DNA of 64,000 nucleotides from Acanthochlamys bracteata (GCA_019914995.1 CM034128.1:5272501-5336500); one strand, 5' to 3'; shown: positions 10,273 through 24,464, counted from the first letter of the stretch. Numbers and translations are program-made. Notes: generated by a model not told the origin, from the sequence alone.

Positions 10273-12744
10273 ATGGGAGAGATAGGAGATCTGGTAGCTG
10301 AGAAGCATGTTAAATACATTCTCACCATTGAAAAGGTAGATTTTCTGTTGAAAATTTATCTATTTTACAAAATTTACGTAGAAAGATAGAAAATCAACAG
10401 AAAAAATAAAACTTTATTGTACTTGATTTATGATTCGTTGCAGAGGAAGGATGATTTTGGGTCTTTAGTGATGGAGCATCTGAGGATGAACGGTGTTTAT
10501 TGGGGTCTCACAACTCTAGACCTTCTCCACAAGCTCCACGCCGTCGATTCTCAAGAGGTTGTTTCATGGATTCTTGAGTGCTACGATTCCGATTCTGGTA
10601 AGCCGGCAATCAATACTTCAAAAAAGAAAAAGTTTTATTTTAACTTCAATTGGTATTTGGAATTGATGATGAATTTTTTCTTCTTCTTCTTTGGTTTTTT
10701 TTTGGTTTTTTTTAATGATATGTTCTTGCTTAAAAATTGTTTTGTAGTACATATCATCTTTTCTATGTTGATAATATTTACTGTAATCTGTACATAAAAG
10801 AAAATGAAGATAGCACAAAGAGATTATGAATCAGGATTGCTAGCTACAGTTGTTTGAAGGACCTCACTTGCTGTGCGGCGTTCATGATCGCTTGGTATCT
10901 AATATGTGCGCCTATGGATTATCTTGAAAAAATAAAAATAAAAAGGAAAAAAATAAAACTTTATGCTGAGCTGCTATGTGTAATTTTAATAGATTTATAC
11001 CTAGTATCATTGGATGTTGCAGGTGGCTTTGGTGGGAATTTTGGCCATGATCCACACCTCCTTTATACACTCAGTGCAGTGCAGATCCTCACACTTATTG
11101 ACAGGCTCGATGTCCTCAATGTCGATAAGGTTACTGGTTGTATCCTTTTCTCGGCAGAAGCTTGCATGCAACGTTTTAATTTCCCTACTCTAAAGTGTTA
11201 TTTTATAATTAACCTTGACATTTTACAATACGTTGAGTATGAAAAGATTACTATGTGTACTCCCATTCTGTAATATGTCCACTTTATTAAAGGTTGAATA
11301 GAGACCAGATGAGGAACATGCGATTGCGTGCCTGAATTCATATCCAAATCATGTAGTACTTTGGAGTGTGAGAATGCCACAGATACTTGTTTATAATTCG
11401 CTCTAAATGGAGAGAAAATTAAAATGGCTGCTGTTTCTAAGATATGCCGCCTTTGTTTGGTTTCACTTTCTGCTGGTCGTTGCATTGCCTATTAGCTAGA
11501 TTTGTTGAATCTAATCATTTAAATTAGATGTTGCTGGCCTGCAAAATGATGATGGATCTTTTGCTGGTGATATGTGGGGTGAAGTTGATACAAGGTCGAG
11601 TTATTCTGTCCTCTCATTAAATCTTTAAGTTCGATGTTTGATTTTTATGTACTGGTTTTCTTTCTGTAGGTTTTCTTACATTGCAATCTGTTGCCTTGCA
11701 TTATTGCATCGTTTAAATGAAATTAATGTGGAAAAGGCTGTGAACTACATTGTGAGCTGCAAAAACTTGGATGGTGGATTTGGGTCTATACCTGGAGGGG
11801 AATCTCATGCCGGGCAAAGTAAGAAGTAGAAATGTCATTGAACATACTAGTTATCTTTGTCAGCCTCCTAGCTGATCAATTTTCTGGTTTCTTTTTATTC
11901 ATGTTTCCTGAATTGACATTGTTATAATAGTTGATGCTTGTAATCTACTAGCTTTTTACCTCTTCGGTAAAAATCAAAGCATATGTCCTTCCGATTGTCA
12001 ATCTGTGCTTACGTTGAGTGCATGATGAAACATATGTTGGGTTCATTGTGCAGTCTTCTGCTGTGTGGGAGCACTTGCAATAACTGGCTCTTTACATCAT
12101 GTTGACAAAGACCTACTTGGCTGGTGGCTCTGCGAAAGGCAGTGTGCAGATGGAGGCCTGAATGGCCGACCTGAGAAGCTGGCTGATGTAGACTTCCTTT
12201 TAACTTATAATTATCTCCTCTCTATGTTCTCTTCCTCATAAGGTCTGTTAGTAACATACTGAAACTCTTTCAGGTATGTTACTCATGGTGGGTCTTGTCT
12301 AGCCTGATCATGATTGATCGAGTTCATTGGATCGACAAAGACAAGCTCATTAAATTTATATTAAATTGCCAGGTGGTCTTTTTTGTTTTGCATTGGTGTA
12401 CCCTTTCCATTTTACTGCTCAAGTATGTTTGTTAGATAGATTGTTATGAGGTTACACAAATGCAGGACATTGAAAATGGAGGGATTTCTGATAGGCCTGA
12501 CAATGCTGTTGATGTTTTCCATACATATTTCGGTGTAGCAGGTGCCAACGAGCTACCCTTTCACATTTTCAAGCTCTACTAGTTTGATTCAGTAGTATGG
12601 AGAATGTGAAAGTTGCTTACATTTGTACTAAATGTTGTTGATGTAACAGGGCTTTCACTGCTGGAATATCGAGGTTTGAAAACTATTGATCCTGCTTATG
12701 CACTGCCTGTTGATGTAGTAAATCGAATTTTCATTGGGAGATGA
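10273..12744 (+). CDS. RGTB: Rab geranylgeranyltransferase (GGTase-II) beta subunit
   Basis: Nine exons join in frame to 316 residues, the usual length: 10273-10335, 10444-10597, 11023-11136, 11528-11594, 11670-11818, 12054-12187, 12274-12372, 12466-12541, 12650-12744. With the alpha subunit and REP it adds geranylgeranyl groups to C-terminal cysteines of Rab GTPases in the cytosol. Prenyltransferase repeats are visible as [66 protein letters not shown] and [18 protein letters not shown]. They include the zinc ligands expected from the D..CYSWW and H.T.F motifs. The C-terminus ends in VVNRIFIGR. All introns look canonical and nothing is truncated. Confidence 0.97.
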
Positions 12745-13623
12745 ATAGGCCTGTTATGCAATAGCTCATCAATTGTATTGCTCTTTTTCCTCTTTCACTC
12801 GCTGGTTGGGATGTTTCTTAGTTTGTATCAATTGCTACTTACTTGTACTACTGGCAATCTGTTTGAATGAACAAAATTCATCAGAGAAAACCATTTGATT
12901 GAACAAAATTGCCAGGGATTGAATGTTCCTGATTCATAGAAAAGTATGAACACAATTTTATTCATTTAGGTTGTATTTTAATGATTTGCTTATGCGATAA
13001 GCACTTGTAACTGAGTTGAGTTGCACATTGGTTAATACAAAATCACATGCAATATTTTCTTCTCTATGATGTATGAAAATTTTGCATCATTTACCAACCA
13101 TTACTACGGGGTATCGGCAAGCTTTGTTCTTTCCTCGAATTAGCGTAATGTATATCTTGCTGAGCCCACTGCGATAACCGTGGAAAGATTTTGTAATGGT
13201 TATTCTGAACTTAAGTGATGAAAACTCCTGGAAAACACAAATATATTAGAACGCACAGGACCAGAGTGCACTATTCAGAAGGCCAGCAAAAGTATACGAT
13301 TGTACCTTGTGTAAACATGTACTTAAGATGACAGGTAATTCTCTATGTCAAGGAGAGAAGCTCAGAATCTCACCGAATTGAAAACTTATGTGTCCAAAAG
13401 CGACCTAATTAAATAAGGGCTCTTATAAAGAACAAATTACTAACACTTACATTGCTATGGATAACATTAACAGATGACACACTCGACTTACAAATCGAAA
13501 CTAATACTCTAATATAGCCACAATAAAGTTCAAATTGGGATTCCATGACTTGCTATACAGAGGCACAAATTGAAGAGAAGCTACAGGAGAAGCTGAGAAT
13601 TGATGTTGCATCCATGTTTTTTC
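12745..13623. other. intergenic, convergent 3' flanks
   Basis: 3' regions of RGTB (+) and DCP1 (-). No coding signal beyond short chance frames. Confidence 0.6.
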
Positions 13624-16600
13624 CTATGAATGATGTGCATTTAGCATCTCCTGGTACACCATGTCGACGAAACTATTATTCTGTAAGAAAAGAAGAAATT
13701 ATAACAGCAACATTGAAAGACAAGAATATAAACAGAAAAGCAAACACCAGCTACCAATTTAAGATAAAAGCCAACAACCAACAAACTAGAGTGCAAGTTA
13801 ACAAGTATACTGCTAGGTACTATGCATGCATATACAATTCTCCCAACTTCGTTTGCAAAAACATCAGTGAGAAAAGAGGAAATGGGATAGAATTCTAATA
13901 TGGACCAATGGAGAAGCATGAGAGTAGAAGAACAGAAACTGTCATGATTGGTTGTGTTACATAGCCATTTCACCTTTTTTTGCCTCGTAAGTGTTATGAA
14001 AGATAACATACACAAAGGGGCATGCATCAAATCATGGTCATCAACATCCAGTATAGTAGCTATGGGATTTGGTCGTTCCTCAAACTTCCATTTCTAGTTG
14101 GCATTTATGTTCTCTCTTCAAACTTTTGTGCTTGTCTAAAAGAGGATAGTTGGCCTTTCCACAAACTTCGTTTCTAGTTGGCTTATCAGTTCTCTCTTCA
14201 AACTTTTTATGTTTCTCCACAATAGGACAATACAATATCCTAACCAACCTTGAACCGAGAAAAACTACAACACCACAACATGGTGGTGCTTTATGAGCAA
14301 TTCCACCTTTGACTACAAAATCAATAATGTTGGATGCCACTTTCGAAATATAGCATAAAAATGCTAAGAACTGAGAGAAGCAGAAGAAAGGAACCTGGAC
14401 AAGCCGCAGTAGTGCATCTTGTACTTTGTCTCTTGTTATAAACTGGACATTGTTTGGAGTCGGTGTAAGAGATGGAGGTGGAGTTGGCGGGGGAAAGGGC
14501 TGGAGTAGTGGGGTGCCATACGGACGCATGGTTACGGGAGGATGAAGTGGTGGAGCAGTAGGCAAAGATGATACTGGATGGACGGCCAAAGATGAAGATG
14601 AAGTTGGGGGAGTAAAGAAAGAAGGCTTGACTAGATCCGTCGCCCGATTGGTACTGCTAATACTCGTGTCTCCAGTATCAAGAAGGGGAATTTTAGGTGT
14701 GGAGGTTGCAAGTGAAGGGGCAACTTGAAGTGTCGGTACAGGAGACGGAACAGCACTTGGTATATGTGCAGCCATAGCTCCAGAAGATTGATGAGGTGGT
14801 CCTACAACTGCTGCATTCCCAACATTCATAGCTGCCTGAAGAACAAAAAATTTCAATAGTTGGATGATAAGAAAGAAAAGGTGTATACATCCACAAAGAA
14901 GTCACAGCGAGCTGAACAAACTGAAGAGAGAATAAATGATAATACAGAAGTAATCATTCTATCAAATAGTATCATGTTTGCTATGAAAGCTGAGAGAAAC
15001 TAGCAAGAGAACATACACTGAAGAAATTGACAAAGGAATCATCAGGAACATCAGGAATACTGGCAGAAGGCGAAGCTTGTGGTTCTAGAGGACCTTCGAT
15101 TACTGCAGAAGTAGGGATAGCTTCCAATTCCTCAAACTCGTTCCTGCGGCACAAACAAGAATATGTAACAGGTTGGCTTTATAAAGATAACTGCAGTACA
15201 TTAAATAATTTAGGCATCATCAGGAGAAAGCACAAGCTTCCAGCCACTGGACACGTAATATTCTAGAAAATTCGTAGAGCTGTAAGACAGTAAAATGCAA
15301 AACAATTCAATAATTAACCCTTCAGCTTCTATCTGTAAACTAATAACAATTACAATTACTACCTTCAGCTAGTAGAACAGTAACTTAGAAATGTATTCAT
15401 TTTTATCATTGAAATAAGGTACAAATATTATGACATTTGTGGATCCTTTACTTGGACAAACAATGACGTCACCAAGCCTGAAATAATGGTGCAATGTTAC
15501 TTAAACATCTAGAAGTGCTGCGATATAAATTGCTCAATTATGACAGGTGCATGCTGATTAAAGATATAAGCCTTAAGAAACAAAGAGTGCTGTGTATACA
15601 TGTAACCGTTGATAAGAAGATTCAGTGTACGTAACCTTTGGATGGATGATACTTTGGGCTTTGGAGGCACTTTTGAGAATGCATTCAGTATCCTGCAAAA
15701 GAAACCAAAAGAATCATGACTACTAAAAATCCTGAAAAAATACAACTCAATTTTCCTGACCATCTATGTGTGCTCACAGCTGCCAAAGACAGAAGAAGGG
15801 AACAATTCAATGACATTGTGCAACCAATGGTACCTGCTAAAAAGATTCCCAACAGCTTCACAATCCTGGGGGTTATAGAACCATATGCCATTAACCTCTT
15901 GTGCAGCATTCCTGTAGAGCAAATACGGAAGCTGCACCTCGTACTCAAAATCTCCCAGTAGATCTTCCACCAAATTATCTGTAACGGAACACGATTATTC
16001 ACCCTAAAAACTTGAAGATATCTATCCTTCGGTTTATTTCAACTTAGTCTTAAGATGCATCATATGCAGCAACAGACATGAGTATGGATTAGAGAAGGCT
16101 TAAAGAGCAGCTATCAACTAGAGCTTTTTCCAGAATCAGACTACCACACCAGAAAATAACTATATAGTGAGTATCCTTTTCCAATGATTTAAGAAATACG
16201 AAAAAAAACACGGCTGACAAGATCCTTGACAACTAATAATTTAGACAATAGTTGCAACAAGTTGGGAAGAAGAACATAGGTAGAGCTTAAACCAAAAACA
16301 TTCTCCATTCTTGTTTCGCATTAATTTCAGGCTCAACAATGTTAATTTTTAATGAGCAAACACTATTCGAGTTAAATTGCATGGTAGAGAAATCACCGCA
16401 ATGGGAAAGCTCAATGTTTTGGCATACCTGTATTCCTTCTGTTCATAACAATAAACTGAAATCTAGGCTGTGCATTCCTGAAATAAAATTAAAACAGATT
16501 TCACATTCAGAGGAAAAAAAAAGAATCAAACACAGGTCATATACAGCTTGAGAAAGTAGATCGTTAGATAAAAACATCCCAAATTCTCCGACCTAACCAA

Positions 16601-16957
16601 AATTTCTTTAGAAGAAACAGTGTATGGTATCGAGATCGCTAGATTTACCTCTTGACAACAAAGAGCGAACCCTCTACGTCCTTCCGGCTCTAATTAAATC
16701 CATAACAATGAACCATTCAGTCAATCGAAGGAGTAAATATCCGAAACTTCATACAATAATTATATAAAATCATGGTTTACCCATTGGCTTCGATCGACGC
16801 TGAATTCGTAGAAGGTTACATGAGCAGCCGTCATGAGGATCTCCTCCACGAATGGATCGATCCTCTGAAGAACCGTTAGATTCAGAACCTTCGTGCTTCC
16901 CGCATCTCCTAATTTCGGTAAAACCTTAGCTCCTCCCCCACCACCGCTCACCGACAT
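13624..16957 (-). CDS. DCP1: mRNA-decapping enzyme-like protein DCP1
   Basis: About eight exons: 16781-16957, 16649-16689, then near 16430-16477, 15835-15980, 15630-15692, 15012-15144, 14393-14836 and 13624-13692. The protein starts MSVSGGGGGAKVLPKL. It has the EVH1-like DCP1 domain (LNLTVLQRIDPFVEEIL, HVTFYEFS..RSQW, DVEGSLFVVKR, RFQFIVMNRRN, YEVQLPYLLYRN, GIWFYNPQDCEAVGNLFSRIL). A Pro/Ser/Thr-rich linker follows, and then the C-terminal trimerisation-type helix (DALLRLVQ..SFVDMVYQEMLNAHHS). DCP1 activates DCP2 to remove mRNA caps in processing bodies. The estimated length, close to 370 residues, matches plant DCP1. The last coding exon is short and lies about 0.7 kb from the preceding one. 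Start and stop (TAG at 13624) are both clear. Confidence 0.95.
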
Positions 16958-17424
16958 CGCCGGGAACCTAATTTCTCCAATCAGTTAAATCGATTTTGCT
17001 AGTTCAGTTCTCCGGTGAGCGAGAGAGGAGAAAATCGCGAGAAAACAAGTCGAGAGAAGTGTGATTGAGCAAGTCGGAGTCAAAACTGAGAAAAGTGAAG
17101 AAGCTGATAGATATAGTTAATTAAATATTAATTAATTATATCTCCACTTTGACTGACTAATTAATTATCGCATATTATTGACCCGAGACCTTTCGGTCCA
17201 AACCGGTTCGATTTAAGATCTGGAAGAGCAAGTACCAATGAACAACAAGCAACAGCAGCAAATATACATATGCATAGTTCTAGGAATCTCATCCATGATG
17301 AAGAACGACTACTAAGATGAAAATGTGCTTCTACAATAATGATAAAATATTGCTCTGTTAAGTACTTGCACATTCAATCTACTGTTTTATACATAAATTT
17401 CTCTGGTATTTGATTTGATCTCGT

Positions 17425-20400
17425 TCACTCTGTTGCTTTTCCCTTGCTGCGTCTGTTGCTCACAGGTGAAGAATTGCTGCATTCTGTCTCGAGTAGATAG
17501 CACACCATTGAATCAACATCATCACCGAATATGTTGTATGCTTCAAGTACTTGGACATAACCAAACCCCATGGACAGCAGAATCTGTACGCTGCTGCTGA
17601 GAACTGCGGCTTCAGATCTTACTAGTCTATCACCCCTGCCATCTGCCAAAGCTGCCCTGCTTCCAGATGTGCTTGTCACTGTTGATCATATCCAATATCA
17701 GCTCATTGTGTTTAGCATAATTCATGCCGCAATTTGCTGCACAAGTCATGCTACTATGGGTCCTATCACTAGTCAAAAATACTATTAAATGGTCTTTTCA
17801 CTTTAGGGGAATGAAGAAGCTAACTCAAAATCAAACTCAATAAACCATCACAATATTCAGTTAGAAGAAAATCAGGGCATTTGGAATTTCTATGAAATTT
17901 TGGAGACGGATCTTACTTCCTCCAGAGGATGATGGTTCTGCCCCTGAAGTGGAGGACTCCTGAAAGCCATGCTGCAACTTGCCCTCTGCTAGATATTCAG
18001 CTCGTGAAGCTTCCATCACCATACGCTCTATCTCCTTCTCTGTCAACTCAAGATCTGAATAAAAGCGACCTTCAGCTACAAGTGCCTGCCAGAGATAATT
18101 GATCAAGGATTAGCAAAGATTGGAGCACCATTCAACCTGCAAACCATTTTGGACATATATTTCCAAGGCCAGCGAAACTTAAATCACCTAAGAGTTTATA
18201 CATTTATCAAGACCTTAACCATACTGCAGTCACATAAAACATGTCAGCACCAAGATTAAGCAAAAGCACTCTAACATGACTTACATTCTCAATCTGCTGA
18301 TCTTGTTGGGCTTTAATTGTAGCTTTCACTTGATCCTTATCAACATTAGCCTGGAGAAAAAACATTAGAAGAAAAAGCTAAATCAGCAAGACAATATAAG
18401 GTAACAAAAACAGTACAAGGCCTTAAGAATAGCTACTTCAAAAAGCATATCTTCAAAACATTACAGTAAAATGAGGTACCTGATGATTGCAAACATAATC
18501 ATAGCTCCAGGCACTTAACAAAATGATCTTTGAGCGAAAATCATAGCAGCTTACATGTGATACAGCATATACATATTTTATTGATAAAGGAACAAGAAGC
18601 CGTGGATACATATAATTACCACTCAAGGTACAAGTTGAGACTCACCCCCTGAAGATTACTGAATCCAAGACCTGCACCAATAGTCAATCTGCGGGGATCA
18701 ACAAGTGAGTTATAGTGATTACCATGATGGTAACTCAACCTTATAGGAGGCATATCTGTAGAATAGCTTCCATGAAAAATGTTGATAGGTTCTGCAGAAA
18801 AGGATCATCCACAAACATAACGAAACAACCAAAGAAGATGTAACTAGAAAGAGCAAGTAGAGACAATTAAATTACTGTATCTTACCTGTGCTGTATGAAT
18901 AAATGTGAATAGGACGATTGTACATCTCAGAAAAAACCTGGATCTCCACATTATTCCCATAGACCTGTTGAAATTTCACACCACATCAAAATAGGAAAAA
19001 TCATATCCAGTTAAGATTTGAATATAGTTATGAATGATGTTACAGTATACACTAAAATTAAAAAACAAAACAAAAGGAAAAAGAAAAAGAAGTACAGCTC
19101 TGAACGAAAACAGGAGAAAAAAGTGAAAGAGTCAAAATCATACAGCACATGCAAACAATAAGGGAATAAACATAGAAACCAATTTCACATATGCCTGCAG
19201 CTTGAGCTACTATAATAGTAACTAGAGGACATAAGGTTTCTAAGTTAACCAGGGAGACAGGTCAAGTTTAAGTCGGACTAAATAAACATAGTCAAGATGC
19301 AGTAAAATTTGTTACAAAATACTGAATTGCTGTAACATCAACATTTTATCTTCTATCACAAAACCAATAGCGAACACAACAAAAAGGGAAGTTAAAAGCA
19401 ACAATTAAAGGAATACTGATACTTATTGGCTATTGTCAGAGTAGAAGTTACTTGAATACCTTATCTCGTCTTTTTCTTTTGCAGTATGATGAGAAGCCTT
19501 CAGTTATGAACTGAGAGAAGTGATCCCTCTCTCTTTCCTGGTGAAACATGTAGTAGCATATATCATTCAGCATTCTTCAAAAAAATAACTAAAATCCATG
19601 CCAATAGAAACAATCCTAATGTGTATGGGAATCAAGAAGGAATACCTCCATAATATAATAAAAGATCATTAAGTAGCAAAAAATTTATGCCACTAATCAA
19701 AGAACCAGTCCGGGAACCCTCATATGCTTGCTTATTATTCAGTCTCTATAGCTATACCTCACCGAGCTATCTCATGTATCATTTAGTGGCTATCTTTGAA
19801 GAAGCACAGATATAGAATTTTGAAGAAATATCCTTCTTTCTACAGTGGAAGCCCAGAACACATAATAGTAAATTTTACTTACTTCAAACAACCATTATTT
19901 GATTTACTAACGAAGTCTATAACTATGTTGAACCTCAATTTAAATTTTAAAAATAAAAAACCTTGATTTGATCATCTGGAAAAGAAAATAATATCTGGAG
20001 CCTAAACGAGAATAAGTAACAGGTGCACAGATGAAGACATATTAATCTATGGAATGCACAAGATTTTGCTGCTAAAAAGGAAATATAGCAAACGAAACTA
20101 CTTAGAACAAACACATCATATTTTCATGACACAAAAGGAACCTTAGCATACCATGTAGTCGATGCACATTTGCCTAACAATATCATAAGCTTCAGGATCA
20201 CCATAAACTTGATCAGCAACAGCACGAAACAGGCAGTTTCCATCCTGCAGCATCCTTCTAACTTCAAATCCCTTCACTCTTCTGATCTCAATCTCAAATA
20301 GTTGTTCTCTCTCCTGAAAGGAGAACACATGGTTAACTACAAAATCAAGAGCTATCCCTGATTTACTAAAGTCCAACTAGAAGTCAGAATATCAGTACTG

Positions 20401-21528
20401 ATAGTATATAATCAAACTTGACTGGAAAAGATGATCTTTATTTAAAACCAGGATTAAAAGGATATTTTACGGAAACACATAGTAAGGTCACACAAACCGT
20501 ATCGGTCGATATGCATGAACAAAGGTGTATATAAACTAGTGGAAAAATTCTACAGGCCAAGAAAAAGGTGAAAATGCATGAAGCCGCAGCCACAAATGCA
20601 AACTGGATATCTATGTTCTACTACCCAATTCTGCAGTACTTACCAAAAACCACGCCTGAACTTCAAGCAGACAAAACAAAGAAAGCAGGCAAAGCAGTCA
20701 CATGCCCAGATGTAAACTATCTGATGATCATCAAATGCCACATAATCATTAAAAGTTTCATAAGTTCGTCAAAGTTTGGTATGCGACTAATAAGATGGCA
20801 GTAAAAGACACGTGGAATCATCTGAAGATAGAGGTCACAAGCATTTCCAGAAAGTAGATTACAGAACGTACTGCATCACCATAGGACGAGATGAAACAAG
20901 GGCTTTGCTCATCTGCACTATTGTAACCTTCAGCCTCACCGAAAGACCTTGGCGAAGAAGGTCGCGACCCTGTTGGCGAGGTTCGCATTGAAATTGAAGA
21001 CCAGACAGAAGGCTTTCGTATAAGACCACCTCTAGCACCATTCAAACCTCCGGATGATTGTCTCCTCGGGCTACCACTAGCACCAGATGGCTTTGGTGGT
21101 GGAATAGGAGGTGGTGGCGGGAATGAACTACCGGTGACAATCTGAGAAGTCCCTGCACCCAAACTCACTGGATTGCCATCTGATGATATATGGACAGTTT
21201 CTAACTGATTTAAAGCATCAGTGGGATCTCTTATTTCATCCTCCAGGCAGCTCTCTCTCACAGCTGTATCATCTGATCCAACCTGATTTTTACTACTGCT
21301 CGAACCTTCGCATGGTAATTCATCACATTTAGCGACTTTTTCCTCTGAATTCCCACTGGCCTGGACAAATTCATCAAAACTAACATTTTCTTGAAGAACT
21401 TCATTGTGTAGCTCATCATCCTTCGATCCAGATGGCTGCTGCTGTTGCTGCTGGTTCACTGGAGAAGAAGACAAGCGGTTCGATGAAGAGGTGGGGGCCG
21501 AGCCACGAGGAACAAAGATCCTGGTCAT
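17425..21528 (-). CDS. OTU-domain deubiquitinase with UBA, OTLD1-like
   Basis: About eight exons. The first coding exon, 20872-21528, encodes MTRIFVPRG and a long disordered Ser/Pro-rich region with a polyPro run. Next, near 20160-20320, is the OTU core: MLQDGNCLFRAVADQVYG supplies the Asp and catalytic Cys, and later exons near 18640-18800 give SYHHGNHYNSL with the catalytic His. A coiled-coil-like segment follows (LVAEGRFYSDLELTEKEIERM, exon 17917-18085). The last exon, 17425-17678, has a UBA-type domain (SSVQILLSMGFGYVQVLEAY) and a basic tail RRSKGKATE. The layout matches Arabidopsis OTLD1, a histone H2B deubiquitinase working with KDM1C, though other plant OTUs share it. A gap upstream (21529-22060) looks like a spliced 5' UTR. 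Confidence 0.93.
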
Positions 21529-22075
21529 CTTTTATTACGGAAAGAACCCAACTTTCTTTTGCTATTCGATCAACAATAACTCCAAGAAATCCCTTTGTTC
21601 CTTGTTCTGACCTTGGGAGTGGTGATGCCGCAACCCCTGTAGAACGAAAGCGATTCCTCGGTGAGGGATCTCCGCATTCCAGTATCAATTATCATGAGAC
21701 CCAACAAAACCCTCGATTTTCCCCTCTCGATTACACCAGAATCGACCAGTCCTCAGTTATCTGAAAATTCAAAACCCCCAATAAAACACAAAATCAGAAA
21801 ACAAACGTATAAATAACCCAAAGTCGAATGAAAGATTGAAACTTTAGTGAATCAGTACCTTGAGGGATTCGTCAATCGTAGATTGAAGAGCAAAATCGTT
21901 TGATTTCGATCTCCAGTGAAAGAAATTTCTAGGGTGTGGGTTAATAGCAGAGAGTGGTAACAAGAATAGAAGAATGAGACCAAAAAAAGTGTAGAAAGAG
22001 ATATGAGGAGAAGAAGAGAAGGAAAGATGGTTGCTTCGTGGAAATTTATAAGAGGCAATGGCGTTCTATCGACGC
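21529..22075 (-). promoter_or_regulatory. 5' UTR and promoter of the OTU gene
   Basis: Minus-strand leader upstream of MTRIFVPRG, pyrimidine-rich on that strand. A probable 5' UTR intron lies within about 21,600-21,860. Several antisense open frames here are shadows. Confidence 0.4.
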
Positions 22076-23218
22076 TGAGTCAAACGAACAACAAACACAC
22101 TGATCCTCCGTTAATATCCTGACACGTAGGTTAGCCTTTTATTTTCTTCTGCGACCGAGTTCACTGTTCCTTTTAAGAGTATCGGCAAATGTCATCTTTT
22201 GTGACTACGTGTCGATAATCTAATGGATATGATAGTTACGTGAATATTCCAACGTAAGGTGAAAGTTATGGGAATGATAGCTTATAATATATTTACCAAC
22301 ATTTTAAACTTTTCTTCTCCTTCAAAAACTTATTTTTTAACTCACTTTGAGATCAAAATAATAACCAAAAATAAACTCAAAATTTTCGTCAAAAACTATA
22401 TTCAAATTTTAAAACTAGCATTTCACTTCTAAACTCATTTTAATAATATATATACACAAAAAATAAACTTATATTTTATACCATTTTTTTTAAATAATCT
22501 TATTTTCAAAAAAGCTCACTTTTGAAAATTATTATAATAAATAAAAAAAGTCCATACCTTCGTATTAGTAATTATCTTTATTATTATTTAAATTTGGTTG
22601 TACTATATAGACGAAAATTAAGCTCAATCTATAATCATATTTAAGTTGCACATGCTTCAGAAGAGTATGTAATTTTCATATCTTACTCGCTAAGAGCGTG
22701 CTTTAATTATATAAAAATAAATCCAAACATTAATAAAAATAAAATTTGGTAAAGTGAAATTCGAATGATAATAAAACATGTCAAGTATATTTCGGAGTTG
22801 AAATTGAGGAAATATTTTAAATATCCGAAACTCTAATTTTTTTCGTCAGAATTAAAATTTCGGATAATTTATATGTTTTAAATGTAAACTAAATTTAGAA
22901 CCATACTTTAAAGTTACTATACTTTTGTTCTAACTTATTTCAAAAAATAAAAATTAAACTTCCAACCCATTTTAAAAATAATTGAAATATAAAAAATCCA
23001 CTTTCAACCTATTACTCAATAAATTCTACTTTTAATTTTACTTTTGGGAAACTCAATATTAATTTAAAATAATTACTTAGTAAAAATAAAATTAGTGTGA
23101 AAATAGGGTTTAGAGTTAAATTTTAATAAAAAAATAAAATTTAAGTGATAATTAAAATATATTAAATAATAGAATTTAAAATTTGAAAATAGAAACTAGA
23201 ATTTCTTTCGGTTGAAAG
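22076..23218. other. AT-rich intergenic block
   Basis: No genes. The stretch 22,300-22,560 resembles AT-rich repeat family II (see 40,960 and 47,265); the rest is low-complexity AT-rich sequence. Confidence 0.5.
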
Positions 23219-23835
23219 CATAGTTGTAAAATCCGGATTGGCCCGCCCGGGTCGATCCGAAAATCGTCGACCTAGAGCGTAAACCGGTCCGAGTTTATGA
23301 TAAAACCGTTTATGCAATCGACCCGTTCTGACCCGCTCGTTCGGGTCAAATCGGATTAAATTAAATTTTAAAAAAATTTAAATTTGTAATATATTGATAC
23401 AAAAATAATTATTAGTAGCCTTATATTAAAATATAATATGTAGTTTAGATTTTATATTTGGATGTGATAATGCAAAAAAATAAGTTTGTTATTTTTTGTA
23501 AATATTTATTATTAGTGATTTTTAAGTTTTTATATTACTAATTTTGTTAAATTGTAAGAAAAATAACAAAATTATTTTAAAAAAAAGAATTTCTTTTGAA
23601 ATTTATTATTTAAAATATTTTTTTGTTTTTCTTTATCTTTTTTGTTATTTTTTTTTATGCCTTCTAATAAAGAAAAAAAAAATTTTTTTTTTGAAATAAT
23701 AAGCGTTCGCACTACTATCAACGTTTTAGTATTTTTGACATGACGGTTCAACTCATTGACCCAACGGGTCAACCCGTGACCTGTTGACTCGGACAGCTTT
23801 TCGGTTCAATATTCAGTCCGATTTTTACAACTATG
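23219..23835. mobile_element. hAT-like non-autonomous element, copy 1
   Basis: A 617 bp element beginning CATAGTTGTAAAAT and ending ATTTTTACAACTATG, which are inverted repeats of each other. It is flanked by GTTGAAAG (23211-23218) and ATTGAAAG (23836-23843), an 8 bp target duplication with one mismatch. It has GGGTC/GACCC-rich ends and an AT-rich core with no transposase. A second copy lies at 58,604-59,244 with its own 8 bp duplication. The 8 bp duplication and CA-starting TIRs fit the hAT superfamily (inference). Confidence 0.88.
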
Positions 23836-23979
23836 ATTGAAAGACGCCCAACGAACTTATATTATTTTATTCATTTAATAAAATATTTAAATTTGGTTAA
23901 TATTGGTTTGTTGATTTACAAGGACGTTCAACATTGATACGAATGCGACATGATAGTAATGGCTGCTCTGAGAGAGTGT

Positions 23980-24225
23980 TTGGCTGAGCGTTTACTTAAA
24001 ACTTTTTTTTAATTTTTAATTATATATTTTTTAATATGTATTTTATAAATATTTATAAAATTTATTTAAAAATTTATAAAGTGTAAAAAATTCTATGTAA
24101 TGTGATCTTTTATTACATATTTTTATTATTTTTTGAAAGTAAAAAAATAAAATTTATTTTTGAAAAAAATAAAAATATTTTCTTTTTCAGAAAAATTTTA
24201 TTTTATAAATACTTCCAAATATATT
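23980..24225 (+). repeat. AT-rich repeat family I copy
   Basis: Starts GAGCGTTTACTTAAAAC and runs through TATTTTTATTATTTTTTGAAA and a TTTTATAAATACTTCC-like end. Similar copies lie at 24,465, 40,715, 41,240, 45,560, 48,230, 54,045 and 63,055. It is probably a MITE. Confidence 0.5.
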
Positions 24226-24464
24226 TCGTGTATACTCAGCAAGGCTTTTGTAGCATATGAAAAATTCATTTCCTCTAAATAACTATGAACAATTCATACT
24301 TAGAAAATAAGTTTTTCATAATAAATTTATATAAAAACATTTCTTTTGACGAAAGAGTTACTTTTGGATTACTTTTGTCTTTTAATAATGCCCACGATGT
24401 ATTCCCTTCTTGATCACAACACATTGAGAAATTTGATTACAATTATTTACAATTTTAAGGAGAT

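Noticed and set aside
13545..13898. 117-codon frame on + overlapping the 3' end of DCP1
   Set aside because: It is antisense to the DCP1 terminal exon and intron; the minus-strand reading has the conserved DCP1 C-terminus.
21404..21764. Open frames on + opposite the OTU gene's first exon
   Set aside because: Shadows of the disordered Ser/Gln-rich N-terminus and leader; no family resemblance.
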